A stretch of DNA of 64,000 nt from DASVDE01 sp963740065. Lineage in GTDB: Bacteria > Actinomycetota > Thermoleophilia > Solirubrobacterales > 70-9. The notes under the pieces are model-generated. The model searched no databases, was not told the DNA's origin, and saw nothing but the letters and a program-made list of their open reading frames with translations. Of this stretch, positions 47,673 through 57,662 are shown in pieces. The stretch lies in contig CAVUCS010000001.1 of NCBI GenBank assembly GCA_963740065.1, positions 62,001-126,000 on the forward strand, written 5' to 3'. Position 1 is the stretch's first letter. Every line of letters begins with the position of its first letter. Both the position numbers and the translations under genes were made by a program.

Positions 47673-48546
47673 CGGCGCCGATCAGGCCGAAGCCGAAGAC
47701 GACCGCGGCGAAGCCGACGAGCCCGCCGAGGAACGGGATCAAGGCGAGGGCGCGGAGGATCGCCAGTCCGGCGAGGAAGGAGAGGATGCGCTCCCGCGGG
47801 GGCTTGACGATGGCGCGGCCGAGCGCCCAGGCGGCGGCGACGTAGGCGATCGCGGCAAGGGGCATCAGCGCCAGGAGGATGCCGAAGGCAAGCGGCAGGC
47901 CGAGCACGGTGATCGCGGAGATAACGGCGGCGATCGGCAGAGAGATGAAGATCGCGAGGCCGATCGCGATCGTCACTCCGGTCCGCTCTCTGGTCTGCGC
48001 GGCGATCACGTCGGCCGCCCGCGGCGCGATCAGCAGCAGGATGCAGCCGAGGACGACGGAGGAGATGCCGATCGCGAACCAGAGGACGAAGGCGCCGATG
48101 AAGGGGAGGAGGCCGAGACCGTCGTTCCAGCTCTCCTTCTGCACGTCTCCGTTGACGACGGCGGCCGCGGCGACGATCGGCCGCTCGTCGCCGTAGTTGA
48201 CGTCGCCGGTGACGCGGGCGGTCGGCAACAGCCGCGCCTGGCCGCCGAACGTCACCAAGTCGCCGTCGATGCGCCCGCTGATCACGGCATCGCCACTGGC
48301 CAGGAACACGTCCCCGTCGACCTGGCCGGCGATCCGCACGTCGCCGCTGGCGACGTAGACGCCTTTGACGACATGGCCCCGCGCGACCGTTACGTCACCG
48401 CTGATGACGACGATCGCATTGTCGGGGTCGCTGCGGTCCTGGTGCGCTACCCCACCGATCGCCCCGCGGTGATCCCTCGCCGCGCCGGCGGGCGCAGCGA
48501 GGAGGAGCGCGATCAGCGCTACGACAAGGAACGAGACGCGACGCAT
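47614..48546 (-). CDS. Polymer-forming (bactofilin-like) membrane protein
   Basis: The product is 310 residues from the ATG at 48546. After a signal-type helix ('VSFLVVALIALLLAAPAGAA') come short beta repeats ('VVISGDVTVARGHVVKGVYV', 'ASGDVRIAGQVDGDVFLASG') as in polymer-forming cytoskeletal domains, then five or six membrane helices. The repeat region would lie outside the membrane, unlike classical cytoplasmic bactofilins. The 3' end overlaps the sigma-factor gene on the other strand by 59 bases. Confidence 0.75.
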   Translation of the reverse strand: MRRVSFLVVALIALLLAAPAGAARDHRGAIGGVAHQDRSDPDNAIVVISGDVTVARGHVVKGVYVASGDVRIAGQVDGDVFLASGDAVISGRIDGDLVTFGGQARLLPTARVTGDVNYGDERPIVAAAAVVNGDVQKESWNDGLGLLPFIGAFVLWFAIGISSVVLGCILLLIAPRAADVIAAQTRERTGVTIAIGLAIFISLPIAAVISAITVLGLPLAFGILLALMPLAAIAYVAAAWALGRAIVKPPRERILSFLAGLAILRALALIPFLGGLVGFAAVVFGFGLIGAAIGAARSGPREAPAPAHSG

Positions 48547-48556
48547 TCGGGCGAGC

Positions 48557-48949
48557 CTAACTCCCCGCTGCGGCCGTGTCACCCAATTCCGTGAACTCGG
48601 GGACTTCGTACGCCTTGCCGGGCACGCCGCCCAGCACCATGATGCGGATTCCCTCCGCCCCCGGCCAGACCTTGCGCTTAACGCCGGCGCCCACTCGGGC
48701 GACGTGGTCGGGGTTGAGTGGGAAGCGCTCACCCTCGATCTCCAGCTCGCCACCTCCGCCCAGAGTCACGTAGACCTCTTCCTGTCCGTCCTGCTCGTGG
48801 TCGTGCTCGGGGTATCTCTCGTAGTTGGCCGGCATGTCGATGATCTGCATGCCGAAGGACTGCACGCCGAGCTCGGCGCGGGCCTTCTTGAAGCTTCCTC
48901 CGTAGAGGCCCTCCATCTCTTCGATCTTCTTGACGGCGAAGTTGCTCAT
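48557..48949 (-). CDS. Cupin-domain protein
   Basis: This 130-residue single cupin barrel has metal-binding motif 1 'YPEHDHEQDGQEEVYVTLGG' and a second motif region 'FPLNPDHVARVGAGVKRKVW'. The start 'MSNFAVKKIEEMEGLYGGSF' is typical of small cupins in actinobacteria. It may bind a metal and a small ligand; no reaction can be assigned. It lies 10 bases upstream of the polymer-forming gene on the same strand, so the two may be co-transcribed. Confidence 0.88.
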   Translation of the reverse strand: MSNFAVKKIEEMEGLYGGSFKKARAELGVQSFGMQIIDMPANYERYPEHDHEQDGQEEVYVTLGGGGELEIEGERFPLNPDHVARVGAGVKRKVWPGAEGIRIMVLGGVPGKAYEVPEFTELGDTAAAGS

Positions 48950-49030
48950 ATTCCTCTGAGTCGGCGCTGGACTGGTCCTGGCCGGTCGATCCTAGATCGC
49001 CGCGATGCGGCGGACAGTTAAGGTCCGGAC

Positions 49031-49465
49031 ATGGATGCAGAGGCCGCGGCCGATTTCGTGCGCCGCTTCGAGGAGTACTGGCGGGCGCCGACCCCGGAAG
49101 GCCTGGCGAAAGTGCTGGCCGAGGAGGTCGTCCTCAAGGCGCCGATGACGGCGACCACCCACACCCTCGCCGACGGCCAGCGCACCTTTGCCGAGCTGTT
49201 CGAGCTGATCCCCGGAATGACGGCCGAGGTCCACCGCTGGGGGGCGACGGAGGACGGCGTGCTGATCGAGTTCACGATCAGCGGCACCGCCGGCGGCAAG
49301 CCGATCTCCTGGGGCGCGGTCGACCACTTCGCCCTCGGCGAGGACGGCCTCGCCACCGAACGCGTCTCCTACTTCGACTCCGCCCCAATCGCCCTCACCG
49401 TGGCCCGCCGCCCCCGAGTCTGGCCAAGCTTCATCCGCAGTCGCCTGCGGGCTCGCCGCGGCTGA
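49031..49465 (+). CDS. NTF2/SnoaL-like protein
   Basis: The product is 144 residues from the ATG at 49031. 'AADFVRRFEEYWRAPTPEGL', 'FAELFELIPGMTAEVHRWGA' and 'ISWGAVDHFALGEDGLATER' fit the cone-shaped NTF2 fold of SnoaL-like proteins, used by cyclases, isomerases and ligand binders. The C-terminus is basic ('RPRVWPSFIRSRLRARRG'). No catalytic assignment is possible. Confidence 0.75.
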   Translation: MDAEAAADFVRRFEEYWRAPTPEGLAKVLAEEVVLKAPMTATTHTLADGQRTFAELFELIPGMTAEVHRWGATEDGVLIEFTISGTAGGKPISWGAVDHFALGEDGLATERVSYFDSAPIALTVARRPRVWPSFIRSRLRARRG

Positions 49466-49471
49466 GGCGAC

Positions 49472-50629
49472 TCAGCGCCCGCGCCGCACGAGCCGCACCC
49501 GCTTGACCTTCTTCTTTGAGAGGCCGTTTGTCGGTGTGTAGCGGAGCTTCACGGAGACGAGTGCTTTGTGGGTCCTGCGCAGCTTCTTCGCCAGGGCGGG
49601 CTTGGGCCGGATTGGCATCCAGACTGTCTTCGGGCCGGCGACGGTCTTGATCTGCTTCTTCACCTTCTTGGCGATGAGGACAAGCGTGCCGGGGCCGGGC
49701 AGGGTGATCCGCAGCCGGGCGGTCCCCTTCTTGGGGTTGCGCTTCAGCTTCCCGACCTTGAACGAGTTCGCCGGCAGTGGGGAGGCGGGCCCCAGCGAAT
49801 CGACCACGATCTGGGCGGTCGGCGCCCCGTAGGGGGTGAGCCCGATGAAGTTGGTCTGCAGGTTGGAGCCGTTGAGGGCGGAGCGGCCGATCGACGTCGG
49901 CCCAAACACGGCATCGCTGAGCCCGAAGTAGAGGAACGGCCCGTAGGCCGCAACGCTGCAGGAGACGAGCTTGCCCGGGTCGATGAAGTTGGGGTCGCCC
50001 CCCGCGCCGGCCAGGGTCGCGCGGCCGATCCTGTTGCCGGTGGCGTCGGCCCAGTAGACGTAGGTGTCGTCGACGGTGACGCTGCACGGGTCGCCGGGCG
50101 CGGCGACGAAGTCTTTCTCGATCTGTCTTCCCCCCACAGTGGCTTTTCCGATTTTGCCGATCGAGTTCTCGCCCCAGTAGAGGTGGGTGGCGTTTATCGC
50201 GAGGCCGACCGGGTGGTCGGCGGCGGCGATGAAGGTGGGGTCGGCACCGGTGCCGTCGATGTTGGCGCGGCCGATGTCGGCGTAGTTGGCCCAGAAGATG
50301 TTGGTCGCGTTGACCGCCAGCCCGGACAGGCCCGAGGGGCCCGGCAGCCCGGTGATGAAGTTGGGGTTCGGGTTGCTGCCGTCGAGGTTGGCGCGGCCGA
50401 TCCGCCCGTCGCTGGTGCCCCAGTAGACGTAGGTGCCGTCGATCGCCACCGCGCTGGAGAAGGGGGGCGTCTGAACGAAGGTGCCAAACGCCGAGCCGTC
50501 GTTGCCGGCGCGGAAGATCGTGGTGCTGCCGGCGCTCCAGTAGATGTAGGCGGAGGCGGGAGCGGCCGCGAACGCCGCGAACGCAGCCGCGCAAAGCAGC
50601 GGAACGATCAATCGCCGTGGCGAGAACAC
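49472..50629 (-). CDS. Secreted LDLR-B-like beta-propeller protein
   Basis: The product is 385 residues with a signal peptide ('LLCAAAFAAFAAAPASA'). The body is repeated blades of 'YVYWGTSDGRIGRANLDGSN' type, spaced about 40-45 residues, as in YWTD/LDLR-B propellers. A C-terminal beta domain and a Lys/Arg-rich tail ('GLSKKKVKRVRLVRRGR') follow, echoing the tails of the two giant surface proteins. GTG start at 50629. Probable cell-wall-associated binding protein. Confidence 0.78.
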   Translation of the reverse strand: MFSPRRLIVPLLCAAAFAAFAAAPASAYIYWSAGSTTIFRAGNDGSAFGTFVQTPPFSSAVAIDGTYVYWGTSDGRIGRANLDGSNPNPNFITGLPGPSGLSGLAVNATNIFWANYADIGRANIDGTGADPTFIAAADHPVGLAINATHLYWGENSIGKIGKATVGGRQIEKDFVAAPGDPCSVTVDDTYVYWADATGNRIGRATLAGAGGDPNFIDPGKLVSCSVAAYGPFLYFGLSDAVFGPTSIGRSALNGSNLQTNFIGLTPYGAPTAQIVVDSLGPASPLPANSFKVGKLKRNPKKGTARLRITLPGPGTLVLIAKKVKKQIKTVAGPKTVWMPIRPKPALAKKLRRTHKALVSVKLRYTPTNGLSKKKVKRVRLVRRGR

Positions 50630-50696
50630 CTGCCGCCATAGTGACGGCTGCCGACCTGCTTGTCCACCGGAATCGTCCGGGGTACCTCGACTGATC

Positions 50697-51131
50697 TCAG
50701 TCGAGCAGGCCGACCTGGCGCAGTATGGAGACCGAGTCCGAGTAGACGTCCTTGCGCTTGACCAGGCCGTCCTCGAAGGGGATCACGTCGACCCCGTCCC
50801 AGCTGACCGCGTTACCGCTCGGCGTCGCCTCGAGGTCGCCGCGCCGCATCGCCTTGGTGTGAGTGGCGGTCGCCGTCCACTCCTGCACGACCAGCCCCTC
50901 CCGCACGTACAGCCGTCGCGTCTCGAAGCGCATGTCGGGCCAGGTCTCGAAGATCGAGGCGATGTGCCCCCGCACCTCCTCGCCCTGCGCCGACTCCCCG
51001 GCGGTGTGGTTAGCGAAGACCATGTCCGGAGCGTGCATCGCGACGATCGCGTCCAGATCCTGCGCGTTCCAGGCGTCGTTGTAGCGGCCGATCATCTCGG
51101 TCAGAGCCTCGGTTCCGTCGCGCTTGGTCAT
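50697..51131 (-). CDS. SnoaL-like nuclear transport factor 2 protein
   Basis: The product is 144 residues. 'YNDAWNAQDLDAIVAMHAPD' is the SnoaL-like opening, 'FETWPDMRFETRRLYVREGL' the middle strands, and 'WDGVDVIPFEDGLVKRKDVY' the end. It is a second, separate NTF2-fold protein in this stretch with little identity to the one at 49031. A short inverted repeat, CTCGACTGA/TCAGTCGAG (50686-50705), overlaps its stop and may terminate transcription. Confidence 0.8.
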   Translation of the reverse strand: MTKRDGTEALTEMIGRYNDAWNAQDLDAIVAMHAPDMVFANHTAGESAQGEEVRGHIASIFETWPDMRFETRRLYVREGLVVQEWTATATHTKAMRRGDLEATPSGNAVSWDGVDVIPFEDGLVKRKDVYSDSVSILRQVGLLD

Positions 51132-51140
51132 GCCACGAGC

Positions 51141-51419
51141 TTAAACCGCGCTCAGCGCCTCGAGCAACTCTTCACGGTCGATCGACACTTGTTCAGGCAG
51201 AGTGATCGTGATCTTTCCTTCGTGCTCCAAAAGCCAGCGCGGCCGAACAATCGTGATCCCGATTAGCTGACCGCCGGATGAAAAGCGCAGGTGATGACCT
51301 TCGGGGGACTCATCGAAGTCGGCCGCATCAGCGGGGTCACCTCTATGGAGATAGAGCACATCCGCATCCTCGTCGAATCGGACGCGGTCGTAGGTGATGT
51401 CAGCGATGGTCACGCTCAT
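51141..51419 (-). CDS. DUF2283 protein, likely antitoxin partner
   Basis: The product is 92 residues. 'DEDADVLYLHRGDPADAADF' is the DUF2283 signature (Y-D-xx-D-VLY-like), with 'HHLRFSSGGQLIGITIVRPR' following. DUF2283 genes are commonly coupled to small RNase-fold genes. Here the upstream gene overlaps by 4 bases (ATGA), so the two proteins are made together. No DNA-binding motif is visible. Confidence 0.8.
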   Translation of the reverse strand: MSVTIADITYDRVRFDEDADVLYLHRGDPADAADFDESPEGHHLRFSSGGQLIGITIVRPRWLLEHEGKITITLPEQVSIDREELLEALSAV

Positions 51420-51706
51420 GGGAAGGCCCTCCTGGGAAACGCGGTGATGATCGATCCGTGTCCCGCTTCATAGATTACGACGACCTTGATCCAGGTACTG
51501 GGACCGACGTTGCTCCGGTAAAACCACTCTTCATTTGGCTCATGCCCAGGCATGTGTCGATCTGGCTTCTGAATCGCGAGCAGGACTTCTCCGCGAAGGC
51601 CTGCCATTTCTGGATGGCCAGATTCCCGATCGACGATGTGCTTCCACCGGGTGAAATTGAGCGCCACCGGCCTGCCATTGAAATCCAAAACCTCGCTCGG
51701 GTGCAT
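51416..51706 (-). CDS. Small RNase-fold (BrnT/PBECR-like) protein, likely toxin
   Basis: The product is about 96 residues from the ATG at 51706 (GTG at 51712 is an alternative). 'FTRWKHIVDRESGHPEMAGL' and 'EVLLAIQKPDRHMPGHEPNE' followed by 'IKVVVIYEAGHGSIITAFPR' are the pattern of compact RelE/barnase-like nucleases often paired with DUF2283. Candidate catalytic residues are the His of 'WKHIV' and the C-terminal Arg. Toxic activity is inferred from fold and pairing only. Its codons are less GC-biased than the neighbours'. Confidence 0.6.
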   Translation of the reverse strand: MHPSEVLDFNGRPVALNFTRWKHIVDRESGHPEMAGLRGEVLLAIQKPDRHMPGHEPNEEWFYRSNVGPSTWIKVVVIYEAGHGSIITAFPRRAFP

Positions 51707-51874
51707 TGTCACACCCTGGCCAGCCTTAAGTCGCCCATGGTGCGCGGAATGAGACAAATGCCAGTCGAATCGCGCACAGATGAGCGATGCCTTCGGGCTG
51801 CCATGTCAGCTCGGCTAGACACAACGTTTCGACATGACTGGCATATGCTCAGCAGACTTTGATCGTGGGGGCGT

Positions 51875-54800
51875 ATGCAGGTACTTGACGGGCAATTGGT
51901 CGTTTCCGCCAGCGACCTGAACAACTACCTGGCGTGTGCGCACCTGACGACGCTGGACCTGGCTCGGGCGCGGGGGGAGATTGGGGATCCGCCGGATCGG
52001 GGGGCGGAGGCGGAGCTGCTCGCCGAGAAGGGGGACGAGCACGAGCTGCGGTACCTGGAGGAGCTGGAGGCCGAGGGGCTGCGAGGTCGTTCGGATCGAG
52101 ATGCCCGAGGACGGCTCGCGCTCCGCGCTGGAGGCCGCTGCCGCGCAGACCGAGGAGGCGCTGCGCGCCGGTCCCGACGTGATCTACCAGGCGACCTTCT
52201 TCCGGCCCGCCGAGGACGGCGCCGCCGGCGCCCTGCGCGGCCACGCCGACTTCCTCTTCCGCGTCGACCGTCCCTCCGACCTCGGCTCCTACAGCTACGA
52301 GGTCGCCGACACCAAGCTCGCCCGCCGCGCCAAGCCCTACTTCATCCTCCAGCTCTGCTTCTACAGCGAGCTGCTCGCCGCCGCGCAGGGCGCCGAGCCG
52401 GAGCGCATCCACGTCATCCTCGGCACGGGGGAGCAGCGCTCCTTCCGCCTCGCCGAGTTCTCCGCCTACTTCCGCCGCGTCCGCGACGGCTTCCTCGCCG
52501 AGCTGGGCGACGCCGGCCGCGACACCTACCCCGAGCCGGTCTCCCACTGCTCCATCTGCCGCTGGCGCACCCTCTGCGACGAGCGCCGCGTCGCCGACGA
52601 CCACCTCAGCCTCGTCGCCGGCATCACCCGCCGCCAGCGGGACCTGCTGCGCGCCGCCGGCTTCGACACGCTCGCGGCGCTCGGCAGCGCCGAGCAGCTC
52701 TCCGCGCCCGGCATCGACCTCGCCGTGCTGGAGCGCCTGCACGAGCAGGCCTCCCTCCAGCTCGGCGCCCGCCGCAGCGGCGAGCACGACTACCTGCTGC
52801 TGGCGCCGCAGGAGGCGCCGCGGCTTCGCCCGCCTCCCTCGTCCCTCCCCGGGGGACGTCTTCTTCGACATGGAGGGCGACCCGTTCTTCGACGGCGGCG
52901 GGCTGGAGTACCTCTTCGGCCTGGTCACGGCCGCGGACGGCGGCGAGCCCGAGTTCACCGCGATCTGGGGCCGCGACCGCGCCGAGGAGAAGCGCGCCCT
53001 GGAGGAGTTCGTCGACCTGATCGTCGCGCGCCGCCGCCGCTTCGGCGACCTCCACGTCTACCACTACGCCCCCTACGAGATAACGGCGCTGAAGCGCCTC
53101 GCCGGCGCCCACGGCACCCGCGAGGAGGAGCTGGACCAGCTGCTGCGCGACGAGGTCTTCGTCGACCTCTACAAGGTGGTGAGGGAGGCGCTGCGGATCT
53201 CCCAGCCCAGCTACTCGATCAAGAAGGTCGAGGCCTTCTACATGGACGCGCGGGAGACCGCGGTGACCGACGGCGGCGACTCGATCGTCAAATTCGAGCG
53301 CTGGCTGGAGGAGGGGGAGGGCTCGATCCTCGACGAGATCGCCGCCTACAACGAGGACGACTGCCTCTCCACGCTGAAGCTGCGCGACTGGCTGCTGGAG
53401 CGGCGCGCCGAGGCCGAGGGCGAGTTCGAGGGGACGGAGGCGGCGCGCTGGATCGAGTGGTTCGAGGCCGAGCCCCAGGAGCGTGGCGAGGCGCAGCTGG
53501 AGATTCGCGAGGAGAACGAGGCCCTCTACCGCGCCCTGCTGGAGGGCGTTCCCGACGAGGAGGGCCGGCGTGACGCCGAACAGGGGGCGCGCGGGCTGAT
53601 GGCTCAGCTGCTGGAGTACCACCACCGGGAGGCGCGGCCGGTGTGGTGGGCCTTCTTCGATCGCCTGGACGCCGAGGTGGAGCGCCTGCTGGAGGACGCG
53701 GAGGCGATCGCCCCGCTCTCCCACGATGAGGAGACGCCGCCGCGCCAGGAGAGACTCTCCCTCGTCCACAGCTTCACTTTCCCCACGCAGGAGACCAAGA
53801 TCAGGGAGGGGACGACGGTCTATGACCCGGCCGACAGAGGGCGGGCGGGGGAGGTCTTCGCGATCGACCCCGACGGCGGCCGGCTGGAGCTGAAGCGCGG
53901 CCCGAGAATCGCCGACCGGCCGCTCCCCGCGGCGCTGGTCTCGCGCGACCTCTTCGGCACCGGGGAGCAGGAGGGCGCCCTGCGCCGCCTCGCCGCCTCC
54001 CTGGTCGAGGAGGGCGCCGGGCCGGACGGCGCCTACCCCGCCGCCCGCGGCATCCTCCGCCGCGACCCGCCCCGCCTGCGCGGCCGCGAGCCCGGCGCGC
54101 CGATCGACCACGACGGGATGGAGCTGGAGGAGCGCAAGGAGATCGTCGCCGCCCTCGACGGCAGCCACCTCTTCATCCAGGGCCCGCCGGGGTCGGGCAA
54201 GACGTACACCGGCGCGCGGCTGATCGTCGACCTGATCGGCCGCGGGCAGCGCGTCGGCGTCACCTCGACCAGCCACAAGGTGATCCACAACCTGCTGGAG
54301 GAGGTGGAGAAGGTCGCGCACGAGGAGGGAGCCGAGTTCCGCGGCCTGAAGAAGTCCTCGACGGGCAACCCCGAGTCGGAGTTCGCCTCCGGGCACGGCC
54401 TCGTCGACTCGGTCGCCGACAACGCCGCCCTCAACGACCCCGAGGCCCGCCTCACCGCCGGCACCGCCTGGCACTACTGCCGCGAGGACACCGAGCCGCT
54501 CGACTACCTCTTCATCGACGAGGCGGGCCAGGTCTCCCTGGCCGACGCCCTGGCGCTCGCCACCGCGGCCCGCAACGTAGTCCTGCTCGGCGACCCCCAG
54601 CAGCTGCCCCAGGTCGCCGGGGCGGCCCACCCCGAGGGCTCCTCCCTCTCGGTCCTCGAGCACCTGCTGGGGGAGAGGCAGACCGTCGACCCCGCCCACG
54701 GCGTCTTCCTCGAGCAGACCTGGCGCCTGCACCCGGACGTCTGCGCCTTCGTCTCGGAGCTGATGTACGACGGGCGCCTCAGATCGGCCCCGGGCCGCGA

Positions 54801-55326
54801 GCGCCAGCGCATCGACGCCGAGGGAGAGCTGACCGGCACCGGCCTGCGCTGGCTGCCGGTAGAGCACGAGGGCCGCTCCCAGTCCTCAGAGGAGGAGGCC
54901 GACCGCATAGCCAAGGCGATCGAGCCCCTGCTGAACGGCGCGACCTACACCGACGACGAGGGCAACCAGCACCCCCTCGAGCCAAGCGACATCCTCGTAG
55001 TCACCCCCTACAACGCCCAGGTCAAGTGCCTACAAGACCGCCTCCCACCAAACATCCGCATCGGCACCGTAGACAAGTTCCAAGGCCAAGAAGCCCAAAT
55101 CGCCTTCTTCTCAATGGCCACCTCCAGCTCCGAAGAGATCCCCCGCAACGTCGAGTTCCTCTTCAGCCGCAACCGCCTAAACGTGGCGATCTCAAGGGCG
55201 CGTTGCCTGGCGGTCCTCGTGGCGAGCCCGAAGCTGCTCGACATCAAGGCGAACTCGATCGAGCAGATGCGGCTGGTCAATGCGTTGTGCCGGTTCGTGG
55301 AGGCGGGTGGGGTTAGCGAGGCCTAG
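51875..55326 (+). CDS. TM0106-like PD-(D/E)XK nuclease + DEDD exonuclease + SF1 helicase (two frameshifts)
   Basis: It starts at the ATG at 51875 ('MQVLDGQLVVSASDLNNYLA'). Domain 1 is a RecB/Cas4-like nuclease ('GHADFLFR', 'YEVADTKLARRAKPYFILQL') with one Cys near the N-terminus and 'HCSICRWRTLCDERR' after it, a likely Fe-S cluster set. Domain 2 is RNase-H-like ('DVFFDMEGDPFF', 'VYHYAPYEITALKRL', 'YNEDDC'). Domain 3 is an Upf1-like helicase: 'IQGPPGSGKTYTGA', 'YLFIDEAGQVSLADA', 'GDPQQLPQVAG', 'VDKFQGQEAQIAFFSM', 'RNRLNVAISRARCLAVLV'. Indels near 52080 (G run) and 52825 split the frame. Repaired length is about 1150 residues. Role: DNA processing or defence. Confidence 0.88.
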
Positions 55327-55366
55327 ATTGAAACGCCCAAGCCACCATGGATAGGATCGCCAGTCA

Positions 55367-57637
55367 ATGGACGCCACATTATTCAACGATGTTCGATACC
55401 CGCTCTCAAAGCTGATTGCGGACATAGATGCGGGTGAGATCGGCCTCCCCGACATCCAGCGGCCTTTTGTGTGGAACAACACGAAGGTACGAGATCTCTT
55501 CGATTCGATGTTCCAAGGATTTCCGGTCGGCTACTTCTTGTTTTGGAGCAATGTGGACGCCACGGGAGCTCGCAAGATTGGGACTGGAGAAAAGCAAGCC
55601 GTCCCCCGTCTAATGATTGTTGACGGCCAGCAGCGCTTGACATCGCTATACGCGGTTCTCAAGGGCTGTCCGGTCATCGACGACAATTACAAAGAGAGTC
55701 GAATTAGGATTGCCTTCCGTCCCCGGGACCAGCGCTTTGCAGTTGCGGATGCTGCGGTAGAGAGGGATCCAGAGTTCATCCCTGATATCAGTCAGCTCTG
55801 GATAGGCCAAGACGGGCGCCACAAGTTCATTAAGACCTTTCTGGCACGTGTTTCTGCCGCTCGAGACCTTTCTGACGAGGAAGAAGACAAGCTGGTCGAG
55901 GCTATTAGCCGACTCGATCAACTCCAAAACTATCCCTGCAGTGCCGTCGAGCTAGCAAGCTCACTGGACGAAGAGCAGGTAGCAGAAGTCTTCGTTCGAA
56001 TTAATTCGAAAGGAGTCACGCTCAATCAGGCCGATTTCATTTTGACCCTAATGTCGGTGTGGTGGGAAAAGGGTCGAAAAGCGTTGGAAGAATTCAGCCG
56101 GATGTCTCGGACTCCCTCAGTGGCTGGACCGTCCCCATACAACCATTTCATCGAACCAGATCCCGACCAGCTTCTCCGTGTTGCCGTTGGTCTTGGATTT
56201 AGGCGAGGACGCCTAAGGGCTGTGTATGCAGTGCTCAGGGGGCGTGATATGGAGAGTGGACAGTACTCTGCAGATCGCCGGGACGAGCAATTTGCCGTCC
56301 TAAAGGATGCGCAGGCGTATGCGTTAGATCTAACAAATTGGCATGAGTTCATGAAGTGTTTGGTGCGTGCAGGTTTTCGAAGCTCCAAAATGATTAGCTC
56401 AAAGAACGCACTCCTTTATACCTATCTGATCTTCCTCGTTGGGAAACGCGATTTCAAGGTTGATCCTGCAACGTTGCGGGATCTAGTTGCCCGATGGTTT
56501 TTCATGGTGTCGTTAACCGGGCGCTACACAAGTTCCCCTGAGACGCGGGTCGAGGCCGATCTCGCCCGGTTGCGCGGTATTGGAACGGCTCGCGAGTTTG
56601 TGGATCTCCTTGATCAGCAGATCGAAGATGTATTGACCGAAGATTTTTGGCGGATCACCTTACCTAATGACCTTGAATCTTCGGCGGGGTTCGGACCAAC
56701 GCTTTTTGGCTATTACGCGGCTCTCAACTTGCTTGACGCGAAGGTTTTGTTTTCGAAAATGCGAGTGAATCAGCTCATGGACCCAGCATTGAACGCAAAG
56801 AAGGCCCCTATCGACCGCCACCATCTCTTTCCGCGCGCTTATCTCAAATCCATGGGCGTCGCAGATGTTCGAGATATTAACCAGATGGCAAATATGGCGT
56901 TGCTTGAGTGGCCCGAAAATATTGAAATCGCAGATCAGCCACCTGCGGAGTACTTTCCCAAATTGATCGAAGGAAGCGGTGAAGCGGAGTTGAGGGAAAT
57001 GCGCTTTTGGCATGCCTTGCCTTCAGATTGGGAAACCATGGAGTACCGACCGTTTCTTGAGCAGCGCCGCATTTTGCTCGCAGAGGTTGTTCGTGCTGCT
57101 TTCGAGCGTCTGCGCATTGGGGAGGGCGAAGTGAGCGAAGAGCAGGAAAGCTTGGCCGAGCTAATTGAATCGGGTGAAAGCAAGGCGATCGAGTTTAAGG
57201 CAACAGCTCGCTGGAATCAGCATACGCAGGAGCAAGACCCTCGCATAGAGCACGCAATCATGAAGACGGTTGCAGGGTTTGCTAACGCGCAAGGAGGAAT
57301 GCTCTTGGTGGGTGTTGCCGATGACGGCACCATCATCGGTTTGAAGAATGATCTAAAGCTGGTTAAGAAGCAGGATCGTGACGGTTTCGAGCTTTGGCTC
57401 ATGGACTATCTGAAAGTGTGTCTTGGGGGTCCGGCAGCTGCGCGAGTCTCAGCCGACTTCCCAGCTGTTGACGGGAAGCACGTTTGCCGAATACGCATTC
57501 CAAAGGCGCCAGAGCCAGTGTTCGCTAATCCCCCAGGAGGTGAAAAGGCAGCCGAGTTTTTTGTTCGTATTGGAAACTCAACCCGCAAGCTGCCCACGGA
57601 CGAGGTGCTTCAGTACACGAATGAGCGTTGGGGTTGA
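55367..57637 (+). CDS. GmrSD-type (DUF262-DUF1524) endonuclease fused to AlbA_2 domain
   Basis: The product is 756 residues and intact. The N-terminal DUF262 domain has 'IGLPDIQRPFVWNNTKVRDL' and 'LMIVDGQQRLTSLYAVLKG' (the DGQQR NTPase/ParB-like motif). The middle holds a DUF1524 His-Me nuclease motif 'PIDRHHLFPRAYLKSMG' with 'INQMANMALLEW'. The last 170 residues are an AlbA_2/Schlafen-type domain ('SGESKAIEFKATARW', 'TVAGFANAQGGMLLVGVADD'). GmrSD enzymes cut modified phage DNA; the AlbA_2 part could bind nucleic acid. Codon third positions are visibly AT-richer than upstream genes, a sign of transfer. Confidence 0.88.
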   Translation: MDATLFNDVRYPLSKLIADIDAGEIGLPDIQRPFVWNNTKVRDLFDSMFQGFPVGYFLFWSNVDATGARKIGTGEKQAVPRLMIVDGQQRLTSLYAVLKGCPVIDDNYKESRIRIAFRPRDQRFAVADAAVERDPEFIPDISQLWIGQDGRHKFIKTFLARVSAARDLSDEEEDKLVEAISRLDQLQNYPCSAVELASSLDEEQVAEVFVRINSKGVTLNQADFILTLMSVWWEKGRKALEEFSRMSRTPSVAGPSPYNHFIEPDPDQLLRVAVGLGFRRGRLRAVYAVLRGRDMESGQYSADRRDEQFAVLKDAQAYALDLTNWHEFMKCLVRAGFRSSKMISSKNALLYTYLIFLVGKRDFKVDPATLRDLVARWFFMVSLTGRYTSSPETRVEADLARLRGIGTAREFVDLLDQQIEDVLTEDFWRITLPNDLESSAGFGPTLFGYYAALNLLDAKVLFSKMRVNQLMDPALNAKKAPIDRHHLFPRAYLKSMGVADVRDINQMANMALLEWPENIEIADQPPAEYFPKLIEGSGEAELREMRFWHALPSDWETMEYRPFLEQRRILLAEVVRAAFERLRIGEGEVSEEQESLAELIESGESKAIEFKATARWNQHTQEQDPRIEHAIMKTVAGFANAQGGMLLVGVADDGTIIGLKNDLKLVKKQDRDGFELWLMDYLKVCLGGPAAARVSADFPAVDGKHVCRIRIPKAPEPVFANPPGGEKAAEFFVRIGNSTRKLPTDEVLQYTNERWG

Positions 57638-57662
57638 GCGCGACTGGGCCTGACCCGCATTC

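Noticed and set aside
52624..54867. Long minus-strand open frame of 747 codons
   Set aside because: It is entirely opposite the nuclease-helicase gene, whose motifs are unmistakable on the plus strand.
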